Of a stretch of DNA of 64,000 nucleotides, positions 56,297 through 64,000 are shown in pieces (positions within the stretch are counted from its first letter, which is position 1; each line of letters begins with the position of its first letter). Under the pieces are notes generated by a model. It was not told where the DNA came from. It did no database searches and saw only the letters and a list, made by a program, of their open reading frames with translations. The stretch comes from Brachyspira alvinipulli ATCC 51933 (GTDB lineage Bacteria; Spirochaetota; Brachyspiria; Brachyspirales; Brachyspiraceae): assembly GCF_000518245.1 (NCBI RefSeq), contig NZ_KI912402.1, forward strand, positions 240,544 through 304,543, given 5' to 3'. The translations under genes were made by a program, and so were the position numbers.

Positions 56297-57316
56297 ATGG
56301 AGAATCTAGAGGAACTTCATAATACATTAAAGAATAGCATAGAAAATGCTAATACTCAATCAGATATAGATGATATAAGAGTTAATTATTTAGGGCGTAA
56401 AGGGAAAATTACAGAACTTTTGAAAAATCTGTCATCTATAGAGGATGTAGAGCAGAAAAAAGAATTTGGTAAAAAAATTAACGAAATAAAAAACTATTGT
56501 GAAAATTCTTTAGCTGAAAAGAAAAATATAATATTAGAGAGAGAATTTCTAGTTTCTCTGGAAAAAAATAAGATAGATATTACTATGCCTGGAAGGAGAC
56601 CAAAGGCAGCAAGCGTTAATTTATTAACAATTGTAGAAGAAGAAATAGTATCTATTTTAACAGAAATAGGTTTTAGAGTTGTAGAGGGTAATGAAATAGA
56701 GGATGATTTTCATAATTTTGAAGCTTTAAATATTCCTTATTACCATCCTTCAAGAGACAGTCATGATTCTTTCTTTATTTCTAAGGAGCATGTGCTTAGA
56801 ACTCATACATCAGGTATGCAGATAAGAACTATGCTTGAAACTCCGCCTCCTATAGCTGTAGTTTCTCCAGGTAAATGTGCTAGAAGAGATGCTATAGATT
56901 CAAAACATTCTCCAGTATTCCATCAAGTTGAAGGACTTATGGTTGATAGCGGAATAAGTTTTAATGATTTAAAAGGAATATTAGAATTATTCTGTAAAAA
57001 GATGTTTGGAGATAAAACTCAAATAAGATTAAGACCTGATTATTTTCCATTTGTAGAGCCAGGTGCTGATTTAAGTGCTACATGTGTAATATGCGGAGGA
57101 AGCGGATGTAAAACTTGCGGTGGTGAGGGATGGCTTGAACTTATGGGAGCTGGCATGATTCATCCTAATGTATTTAAACATGTAGGTTATGATATTAATA
57201 AATATACCGGTTTTGCTTTTGGTATGGGTATAGAACGTGTTGCTATGATAAAATACGGTATAACTGATATTAGAATGTTCTATGAGAATGATATAGATTT
57301 CTTGAAACAGTGGTAA
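56297..57316 (+). CDS. pheS: Phenylalanine-tRNA ligase alpha subunit
   Basis: A 339-residue class II synthetase subunit. The N-terminal coiled coil (about 1-85) binds tRNA; PYYHPSRDSHDSFFI, LRTHTSGMQIRTM, FHQVEGLMVD, RLRPDYFPFVEPGADLSATC and GFAFGMGIERVAMIKYGI are PheS motifs 2 and 3. A CxxC pair (CVICGGSGCKTCGGEGW) lies in the insertion seen in many bacteria. It is followed by pheT after 43 bases. Confidence 0.97.
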   Translation: MENLEELHNTLKNSIENANTQSDIDDIRVNYLGRKGKITELLKNLSSIEDVEQKKEFGKKINEIKNYCENSLAEKKNIILEREFLVSLEKNKIDITMPGRRPKAASVNLLTIVEEEIVSILTEIGFRVVEGNEIEDDFHNFEALNIPYYHPSRDSHDSFFISKEHVLRTHTSGMQIRTMLETPPPIAVVSPGKCARRDAIDSKHSPVFHQVEGLMVDSGISFNDLKGILELFCKKMFGDKTQIRLRPDYFPFVEPGADLSATCVICGGSGCKTCGGEGWLELMGAGMIHPNVFKHVGYDINKYTGFAFGMGIERVAMIKYGITDIRMFYENDIDFLKQW

Positions 57317-57359
57317 TCATATTTAAATAAGTTTTTTATATTAAGTTGAGGATATAATA

Positions 57360-59780
57360 ATGAGAGTTCCATTAAGTTGGCTTAAAGAATTTGTTAATTT
57401 AGATGGTTTTAGTGTAGAAGAAATTGCACAAAAAATAACACTTGCAGGAAGTGAAATTTCATCAATAGAAACCACAGGCGGAGATATACCAGGGGTTATT
57501 ATTGGTAAAATAACATCGGTTCATAAACATCCTGATGCTGATAAATTAAGTGTGTGTAAGGTTGATGTCGGCGATGATGTGTTGTCAATTGTTTGCGGAG
57601 CTCCTAATGTAAGAGAAGGCATATATGTTCCTGTAGCTATGATAGGTGCTAAATTGCCTAATGGTCTTACCATAAAAAAGGCTTCTATAAGAGGTTTTGA
57701 AAGTAATGGTATGATTTGTTCAAGAACTGAGCTTGGATATGATGAAATAGAAGGCATATATGGAATTTGGATATTAGATGAAGATATAGATAATGTACAT
57801 GCTGATAAGGAAAATATTTTAGGAAATTCGCTATCTACTATAGTAGGAAGTACAGATCATATATTTAATGTTGAAATTACAGCAAACAGAGGCGATTTAG
57901 TTAGTATAATAGGTTTTGCCCGTGAATGTTCTTTAGTATTGGAAAGAAGAGTGAGTATACCTTCTGTTAATACTTATGATGCTGCTGGCGGAAATATAGA
58001 TATTACTATAGAAAATCAAGAGAGCTGTTCTAAATATATTGGAAGACTTATTAAAGATATAACTGTAGGACCTTCTCCTGATTGGATGCAGAAAAGATTA
58101 AAAATGTGCGGAATTAATCCAATAAATAATATAGTTGATGTTACAAATTATGTTATGCTTGAATATGGTCAGCCTCTCCATGCTTATGATTTTGATAAAA
58201 TAAAATATGGTAAAATTATAGTTAGAAATGCTAAAAACGGAGAAAAAGTAAAGCTATTGGATGGAAGAGAAGTTAATCTTACAGATGAAGTTTTAGTAAT
58301 AGCTGACAGTGAAAAGCCTGTAGGTGTTGCCGGTGTTATGGGCGGTGATAGTACAAAAATTGAACCTGAAACTAAAAACATCTTAATAGAAAGTGCATAT
58401 TTTGATCATATAGCAGTAAAAAAATCTACTATTGCTATAAATACAAAAACTGATGCTTCATACAGATTTGAAAGAGAAATAGATCATACTTTAACTCTTG
58501 CTGCTTTAAATAGAGTTGTTGATTTAATAGTGACTTTTGATAATGGATGTAAAATAGCTTCAAGAGCTAAAGAGGTTAATGTTAAACAGTTTGAAGCTAA
58601 TAGAATAGTGTTTGACTGCGGACTTGTAAAAAGATATTTAGGTCTTAATATGAATAGAATGGAAATTTCTTCTATATTTAAAAGGTATGGTTTTAAGGCA
58701 GCAGCACTTGGTGGGAATAATTTGAAGGTTGATATACCTTTTTACAGACATGATTTATCTATAGCTGAGGACTTAATAGAAGAGATTGCAAGAGTTTATG
58801 GTTATAATAATATAGAATCTAATGTTCCTCATATAAAATGTAATCCTATAAATACAGATTATGAAGAGTTAAGTTTTGTAAAATATAGAATGGCTTCTTA
58901 TGGTCTTTATGAAACTAAGCAGTATTCTATGGGTGATAGCAATATATTTAAGGCTATGGGTATTGATGAATCAAAATTAATAAAAGTTGTTAATCCTCTT
59001 ACTAGTGAAATGGATGTTTTAAGACCTACTACTTTAGCCTCTCTTCTTAATAGCGTTGTTTATAATCAGAATCATAGGCATAAAAATGGTGCTTTATTTG
59101 AAGTAGGAAATATATTCTATAAAGAAGGTGAATCTTTTGTAGAAGAGAAGCATCTTTCTGCTGTTATGTTCGGACTTTATCAGGAAAAATTATGGAATAA
59201 AGAGCCTAGAGCTTATGATTTCTTTGATATGAGCGGTGTTGTAGAGGAACTTTTGATTAAAGATTTAAAATGTTCTGATTATAATTTGATTCCTAAAGAA
59301 CATAATTGGTTTATACCTACTATGTCTGCTGATATAGTTATTTTTGGAGAAAAAATAGGAATTATTGGAAAACTTCATCCTAAATTATTAAAGATATTTG
59401 ATATTGATTCTGATGTATATTTCTTGGATATTGATATTAGAAAAACATTAAAGCTTGTTAAAGAGAGAGTTAAGAAACCTAAATTAAAAGATATAGGAAA
59501 ATATCCTGCAGTATTTAGAGATTTAGCTTTAGTTTGCAGTAAAGATATAGAATTCAGTAAAGTTATTAAATCTATAAGTAAATTTGACAATATAGTTCAA
59601 AATGTTAGCGTTGTAGATAGATATATAGGTGAGCAAGTTGAAGAAGGAAAGCAGTCAATAGCTATATCTATTACTTATTATGATCCTAATAGAACTTTAA
59701 GAGAGGATGATATTAATTCTACAGAAGCATCATTGCTTGAAATGTTGAAAAATAGATTTGATATAACTTTGCGTTCTTAA
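57360..59780 (+). CDS. pheT: Phenylalanine-tRNA ligase beta subunit
   Basis: An 806-residue subunit of the alpha2beta2 enzyme. MRVPLSWLKEFV opens it; an EMAP/tRNA-binding domain (HPDADKLSVCKVDVG), B5 (VDIPFYRHDLSIAEDLIEEI, then ARVYGYN), B3/4 (editing) and a C-terminal anticodon-binding domain (KYPAVFRDLALV, TYYDPNRTLRE) follow. Length and order are normal. Together with pheS it charges tRNA-Phe and edits tyrosine mischarging. Confidence 0.97.
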   Translation: MRVPLSWLKEFVNLDGFSVEEIAQKITLAGSEISSIETTGGDIPGVIIGKITSVHKHPDADKLSVCKVDVGDDVLSIVCGAPNVREGIYVPVAMIGAKLPNGLTIKKASIRGFESNGMICSRTELGYDEIEGIYGIWILDEDIDNVHADKENILGNSLSTIVGSTDHIFNVEITANRGDLVSIIGFARECSLVLERRVSIPSVNTYDAAGGNIDITIENQESCSKYIGRLIKDITVGPSPDWMQKRLKMCGINPINNIVDVTNYVMLEYGQPLHAYDFDKIKYGKIIVRNAKNGEKVKLLDGREVNLTDEVLVIADSEKPVGVAGVMGGDSTKIEPETKNILIESAYFDHIAVKKSTIAINTKTDASYRFEREIDHTLTLAALNRVVDLIVTFDNGCKIASRAKEVNVKQFEANRIVFDCGLVKRYLGLNMNRMEISSIFKRYGFKAAALGGNNLKVDIPFYRHDLSIAEDLIEEIARVYGYNNIESNVPHIKCNPINTDYEELSFVKYRMASYGLYETKQYSMGDSNIFKAMGIDESKLIKVVNPLTSEMDVLRPTTLASLLNSVVYNQNHRHKNGALFEVGNIFYKEGESFVEEKHLSAVMFGLYQEKLWNKEPRAYDFFDMSGVVEELLIKDLKCSDYNLIPKEHNWFIPTMSADIVIFGEKIGIIGKLHPKLLKIFDIDSDVYFLDIDIRKTLKLVKERVKKPKLKDIGKYPAVFRDLALVCSKDIEFSKVIKSISKFDNIVQNVSVVDRYIGEQVEEGKQSIAISITYYDPNRTLREDDINSTEASLLEMLKNRFDITLRS

Positions 59781-59802
59781 AAAATAATTATTGGATTGTA
59801 TT

Positions 59803-60201
59803 ATGGAATATGATGTAGTTTCTTGGGCAGATATAGATGATGCTGTTGAAGTTTTAGCCAAACAGATAGAAGAATCTAATATTCATTATGAGGTAATATA
59901 CGGCCTTGCGAGGGGCGGTCTTGTACCTGCTGTTATGCTTTCTCATAGACTTAAAATTCCTATGGTTCTTAATATGGAAGAAGTTTGGAGATTAAAAGTA
60001 AAAAATAAAAATTCTCTTATAGTGGATGATATTTCAGATACAGGGGAAACTCTAAGATATTTTGATGATCAGAAATTTGATATAGCAACTCTTTTTGTAA
60101 GAGAACATACGAGTAAAATAAAGCCGAAATACAGTTATAAAAATATCAATCATGATAATTGGCTTTTATTTCCTTGGGAAACTAAATCTTCCAGTAAATA
60201 A
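59803..60201 (+). CDS. Phosphoribosyltransferase (type I PRTase)
   Basis: A 132-residue protein with the PRPP-binding motif SLIVDDISDTGETLRYF and the PPi loop YGLARGGLVPAVMLS. It is short and resembles the xanthine/guanine-type PRTases (hpt/gpt) of purine salvage, WxxxD and the C-terminal LLFPWE being typical. Substrate base not certain. The ATG at 59803 fits the family start (EYDVVSWADIDDAVEVLA); the ribosome site is weak. Confidence 0.9.
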   Translation: MEYDVVSWADIDDAVEVLAKQIEESNIHYEVIYGLARGGLVPAVMLSHRLKIPMVLNMEEVWRLKVKNKNSLIVDDISDTGETLRYFDDQKFDIATLFVREHTSKIKPKYSYKNINHDNWLLFPWETKSSSK

Positions 60202-60723
60202 TAATATAAATTAAAATATTTAGTTGAAATTCTAATTTTTCAAATCTAATTGTCATTTATTGTTAAATAAAGCTACAGGTTAATTTTTTAAATAAAACAT
60301 ATAAGAATTAGTATTGTTCTATTTTTATTTTGTATATTAAAATTCTATGATTTTCACAAGTATAATTACTTTTTTATTATATTATACTGTAGTTTTCCAC
60401 GTTTTTTATATTAAAAAACAAAGAAAATATTTTTAATTATTTTATATTTTTGAATAAATTAAAAGATTTAAATTATTTATAATAAAATATTATATTGTAT
60501 TTAATATGTATTAAATATATTAAAGCTAAAAATATAAGGTTATATGCTACATATATAACAAATATTTGTCATTTTTATAATTTAGATGTTAATTTTTGCT
60601 ATTGTTTAATATAATATCTGATTTAAAAAAATAAAAATAAAATATAAAATTAGTTGAAAATGAAATTATTTTTGATTATACTGTAATTATATTAAATAAA
60701 ATATTTGTTTTTAAGAATAAAAT
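60202..60723. promoter_or_regulatory. About 520-base AT-rich region; candidate promoter of the sugar operon
   Basis: No gene or RNA was found. Near its end, TTGAAA (60654-60659) and TATACT (60677-60682) are separated by 17 bases and point to the rpiR-like gene at 60724. The rest is low-complexity AT sequence with no clear hairpin. Confidence 0.55.
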
Positions 60724-61569
60724 ATGAATAATAATGATATTTTTGTAAAGATTAATTTTATATTGCCAACTTTACCTAAAGCTGAGAAGTTGATAGCGAA
60801 ATATTTACTTGATAATTATGAAAATATAAGAAATATGAATTTGCTTACATTGGCACAGGAAATAGGAAGCAGTGACACATCTATAATAAGATTTTGTAAA
60901 AGATTGGGATATGATGGATTTTCAAGTTTTAAACAATCATTTCTTGAAGCTGTTATAGATAGCAGTCAAAATATTACTCAAGAAATATCCTCTGAAGATT
61001 CAATTATAGATATTTTGAAAAAGGTTATTAATGATAATATAAAAACATTAAATGATACTTTGGCATTATCATCTGATAATTATCAAAAAGCATTGGATGC
61101 TATTATTAATGCTGAGAATGTACATTTTTTTGGTGTTGGTGATGCACATATTGTAGCAGAGTTTGCTTTTAGAAAATTTTCAAGAATAGGTTATAAATGT
61201 TCCGCTTATACAGATGTTGATTTGCAGCTTATTACATCTAGTTTAATGACTGATAGAGATGTAGCTGTGGCAATATCTTATTCGGGTGCTTCTAGTAATA
61301 TAGTGAAATCTATAAAAATAGCTAAGGAATGTGGGGCTACTACTATATGTTTAACTCATATGAATAAATCATCTATTTTAAAATATGTTGATATACCAAT
61401 ATATATATCAGCATCGGATTTTACAGTCGGCAGAGATATAGTTTCAAGAAGGGTAGCAGATCAGGCTATTATAGAAGCATTATATTTGGGGGTAGTAACT
61501 AAGTCTAATAGGAATTGTGATCATTTTATTAAAAAGACAGAGAAAGTAATCAATATAAATAAAATATAA
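60724..61569 (+). CDS. RpiR-family regulator (HTH plus SIS domain)
   Basis: A 281-residue regulator. The N-terminal HTH (about 1-75; LPKAEKLIAKYLLDNYENI, LTLAQEIGSSDTSIIRFCKR, LGYDGFSSFKQSF) is followed by a SIS domain (about 125-250; VHFFGVGDAHIVAEFAFRKF, VAVAISYSGASSNIVKSIKI) that senses sugar phosphates. It likely controls the kinase and transporter genes that follow (16 bases to the kinase). Confidence 0.94.
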   Translation: MNNNDIFVKINFILPTLPKAEKLIAKYLLDNYENIRNMNLLTLAQEIGSSDTSIIRFCKRLGYDGFSSFKQSFLEAVIDSSQNITQEISSEDSIIDILKKVINDNIKTLNDTLALSSDNYQKALDAIINAENVHFFGVGDAHIVAEFAFRKFSRIGYKCSAYTDVDLQLITSSLMTDRDVAVAISYSGASSNIVKSIKIAKECGATTICLTHMNKSSILKYVDIPIYISASDFTVGRDIVSRRVADQAIIEALYLGVVTKSNRNCDHFIKKTEKVININKI

Positions 61570-61585
61570 ATTATAGAGGTTTTTT

Positions 61586-63040
61586 ATGATTAGAGATATA
61601 GCAGCGGGTATAGATTCTTCTACACAGTCATGCACTGTTGTTCTAAGAAATTTATCAGATGGTAAAATAATAGCTGAATCTAGAGCAAAGCACATGCCAA
61701 CATATCCTCCATGCAGTGAACAGCTTCCTGAGGATTGGTGGAATGCATTAATAGAGTGTTTTAATACTTTGAAAGAATATTTGCCTAGAATAGCTTGTAT
61801 AGCTGTAGGAGGGCAAGGTCATGGTCTTGTTATTTTAGATGAAAATTCTAATTCATTAAGAAAAGCTAAATTATGGAATGATACAGAATCTTCAAAAAAT
61901 GCTGATGATATAAGAAAAATAATAGAAGATAGTTATTGGGAAAGTCATACAGGATCTATACCAGGACCTGCATTGACAATATCAAAACTCGTATGGACAG
62001 AAGAGCATTATAGTAATATTTTGGAAAAAGCAAAATATATAATGCTTCCTGCAGATTATTTAATTTTTAAACTTACTGGTAATTTTGTTACAGAAAGAGG
62101 CGGAGGATCAGGTACGGGGTATTTAAATCCTTATACTAATGAATATGATTATGAGATATTAAAAAAATGTCTTAAAACCGATATAAGCGATAAACTTCCA
62201 AAAATTTATCCTTCTAATTCTATAGCTGGAGAAGTAAAATTTATAGATGAGCTTAAAGAGCTTCAAGGTGCTGTTGTAGGAATGGGTACTGGAGATAACA
62301 TGGCAGCAGCAATAGGATTAAATTGTAAAGAAGGAGATACAGTAATATCTATAGGTACTAGCGGAACTGTATATTCTGTAACAAAAAAATCTATAAAAAA
62401 TTCATGTAATGGTATGTTAAATTTATATGCTGATGCTACAGATAGATTTATTCCAATGTTTACAACATTAAATTCCTCAAAAGTTACAGATGCTTTTAGA
62501 AGAATTTTAAATGTATCTTTTGAAGAATTTGATAATTTAGCATTAAGCGATAAATTGGATAATGGATTAAATTTGGTTCCTTATTTAGATGGAGAGCGTT
62601 CACCTAATCTTCCTTTAGCCTCAGGATTTTTTACCGGTATGAGAAGCGATATTTCAAGAGAAAATATAGCAAGTACAGCGATAAAAGGTGTTGTATGTAA
62701 TTTACTAGATGGATTGGATATATTAAAAAGTGTAGGGGTTGAAGATAGTGGAAAAATAATAGTTACCGGTGGCGGATCAAAAAGTACTGCATACAGACAA
62801 TTTTTATCAGATCTATCATCAAAAGATATTTATACTTGTCAATATGTAGAGACAGTAGCTGCCGGTGCTGCTTTGTATGCTGTAAGTTCTTATAAAAATA
62901 TTGATATACAGAAATTAATGAATGAATGGGCTTTAAATATAGATAAGGTATCTTCCCCAAGAGATGTTGATTTTAAATCTATAAGAGAATCATATCATTT
63001 CTATGCTAAAAAATATGAGGAGTATATTTATGGAAAATAA
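61586..63040 (+). CDS. FGGY-family carbohydrate kinase (xylulokinase-like)
   Basis: A 484-residue sugar kinase. AAGIDSSTQSCTVVLRNL is the phosphate loop, VGGQGHGLVILD, AKLWNDTES and VGMGTGDNMAAAIGL are XylB-like motifs, and VTGGGSKSTAYRQFLSDL is the adenosine motif with AAGAALYA after it. It phosphorylates a ketose such as D-xylulose; the exact sugar is not certain. It lies between an RpiR regulator and an RbsC-type permease gene, and its stop overlaps the permease start by 11 bases. Confidence 0.92.
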   Translation: MIRDIAAGIDSSTQSCTVVLRNLSDGKIIAESRAKHMPTYPPCSEQLPEDWWNALIECFNTLKEYLPRIACIAVGGQGHGLVILDENSNSLRKAKLWNDTESSKNADDIRKIIEDSYWESHTGSIPGPALTISKLVWTEEHYSNILEKAKYIMLPADYLIFKLTGNFVTERGGGSGTGYLNPYTNEYDYEILKKCLKTDISDKLPKIYPSNSIAGEVKFIDELKELQGAVVGMGTGDNMAAAIGLNCKEGDTVISIGTSGTVYSVTKKSIKNSCNGMLNLYADATDRFIPMFTTLNSSKVTDAFRRILNVSFEEFDNLALSDKLDNGLNLVPYLDGERSPNLPLASGFFTGMRSDISRENIASTAIKGVVCNLLDGLDILKSVGVEDSGKIIVTGGGSKSTAYRQFLSDLSSKDIYTCQYVETVAAGAALYAVSSYKNIDIQKLMNEWALNIDKVSSPRDVDFKSIRESYHFYAKKYEEYIYGK

Positions 63041-64000
63041 GAAAATAAAATTACCAAATGAAACAGGAATAGCCATAGTAATGCTTTTGGTATTATTGGT
63101 TGGATTTATTGCAACACCCAATTTTTTAACTGTTTCTAATATTTTGATATTATTGCTTAATGGATCAGTAATATGTTTCTTATGTTTGGGGCAGACATTT
63201 GTATTGCTTACAGGAGGTATAGATTTATCAACAGGTTCTATAGTTGCAATGACATGTGTTTTGGCTGCTGTATTTATGGAATATCTTCAATTGGCATGGT
63301 ATATTGCTGTTATTTTAGTATTAGCAATTGGAGCATTTACTGGATTTGTTAATGGTTTTATTATATCAAAAACTAAGGTTCCTCCATTTATAGTTACTTT
63401 TGCATGCAAGGAGTTGCTGCTTCAATTCCTCAAATTATTACAAAAGCAAATTCTATAAGAGTTACAGACACTGCCTATAGTTTTATAGGTCAAGGAAGAA
63501 TTTTTTCAATACCTTTTCCTGTTATAGCCTTAATAATTGCTGCTATAATATCTTCATATTTTCTAAAAAGAACTGTAAAAGGTGTACATATATATGCTGT
63601 TGGAGGAAATGCTGACTCATCAAGATTAGCAGGTATTAACATATCTAAAACAATTATGCTTGTTTATGCTATTAGCGGATTATGTGCAGCATGCGGAGGT
63701 TTAATATATGGTTCAAGATTAATGGTTGGATATCCTACAGCCGGAAGAGGGGAGGAATTATTTTTCTCTATAGCAGGTGCTGTTGTAGGAGGTGTTAGTT
63801 TATTTGGTGGGATAGGTACAATACTAGGTGCTATGATAGGTGCTGTTATGATAGCTTCCATATCAAATTTAATGAATGTTATGAATGTAAGTGCTTATTG
63901 GCAGCCTTTAGTTATAGGGGTAATTATTTTGATAGGTGTAATTATAGACACTACAAAATCATTTGATAAAACAATATTTAAAAAGATATTCAAAAAAAAT
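63030..64000 (+). pseudogene. RbsC-type sugar ABC transporter permease, frameshifted and cut by window end
   Basis: The first frame starts at ATG 63030 (GGAG upstream) with MENKKIKLPNETGIAIVMLL and GQTFVLLTGGIDLSTGSIVA, typical of BPD_transp_2 permeases, to KTKVPPFIVTFA. From 63404 the protein continues in the -1 frame (MQGVAASIPQIITKANSIR, YAVGGNADSSRLAGINISKT, GGVSLFGGIGTILGAMIGAV) and is open to base 64000. One missing A (GCA ATG read as GCATG) explains the shift. About 324 residues are accounted for, so the stop must lie just past the window. It would import a pentose or related sugar for the kinase upstream. Confidence 0.88.

Overview
The window looks like chromosomal DNA of a Brachyspira-type spirochaete. 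This is inferred from the very AT-rich, AGA/ATA-heavy coding style, the style and mix of protein families (PEGA-like and TPR surface or periplasmic proteins, ExbD, LptF/G, MltG, a CNNM/CBS 'hemolysin C' protein) and the presence of SelB. The genus was assigned by recognition, not by any search. No rRNA, insertion sequence, integrase or CRISPR array was seen. One tRNA gene (Leu, anticodon GAG) is present.

Layout. 1-5.6 kb: the 3' part of selB, a duplicated-domain envelope protein, hisS and mltG on the + strand. 5.6-8.8 kb: a secreted HNH nuclease, an Xaa-Pro peptidase, a frame-broken aroQ, three 70-base palindromic repeats and a small haem-type membrane protein, all on the - strand. 8.9-16.5 kb: a - strand redox block of four aldo/keto reductases (one with a signal sequence), a flavodoxin, a cupin and a SUMF1-like domain fused to a flavodoxin. 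It is headed by a MerR/AdhR-type regulator that keeps Cys52. Two near-identical palindromes, each inside a 19-base promoter spacer, tie the regulator to itself and to the reductases.

16.7-26.3 kb: the most distinctive region, an aryl-polyene-like lipid biosynthesis and export cluster. It encodes a KS-like protein, ACP, acyl-activating ligase, two hot-dog dehydratases, an LpxL-type acyltransferase, a thioesterase, a LolA-like carrier, an MMPL/RND exporter, a ketosynthase and a ketoreductase, in two promoter-led units ending at a strong hairpin. The second dehydratase is split at A AAA AAG, a classic -1 slippery heptamer; a -1 slip exactly restores the protein.

26.3-36.4 kb: an amino-acid uptake/PLP enzyme/YheO regulator/RidA block, an envelope trio (CAP protein, ExbD, membrane-anchored hydrolase), ackA with its terminator, a decayed HEPN-MNT pair, an OppA-type lipoprotein and tRNA-Leu. 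36.4-44.7 kb: a methyltransferase preceded by 22 tandem GATGC units, a CNNM/CBS protein, a beta-propeller lipoprotein, a stand-alone trpB, a TPR protein, a small lipoprotein and a flavodoxin. 44.7-50.5 kb: lptF/G, a Yip1-like gene, sppA and RNase J (the last two overlap by 106 bases), then a frame-broken AstE/AspA-like gene. 51.3-55.1 kb: a subtilase-GAF pair and a three-gene unit with a sigma-like protein and two unrecognised proteins. 55.4-64 kb: a nucleotidyltransferase, pheST, a phosphoribosyltransferase, and a sugar operon (RpiR regulator, xylulokinase-like kinase, frame-broken RbsC-type permease) that runs off the end.

Five reading frames are interrupted by one-base shifts or a stop (aroQ, the cluster dehydratase, the MNT gene, the AstE-like gene, the permease). 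Some may be sequencing or assembly errors, so claims of gene loss are made cautiously.
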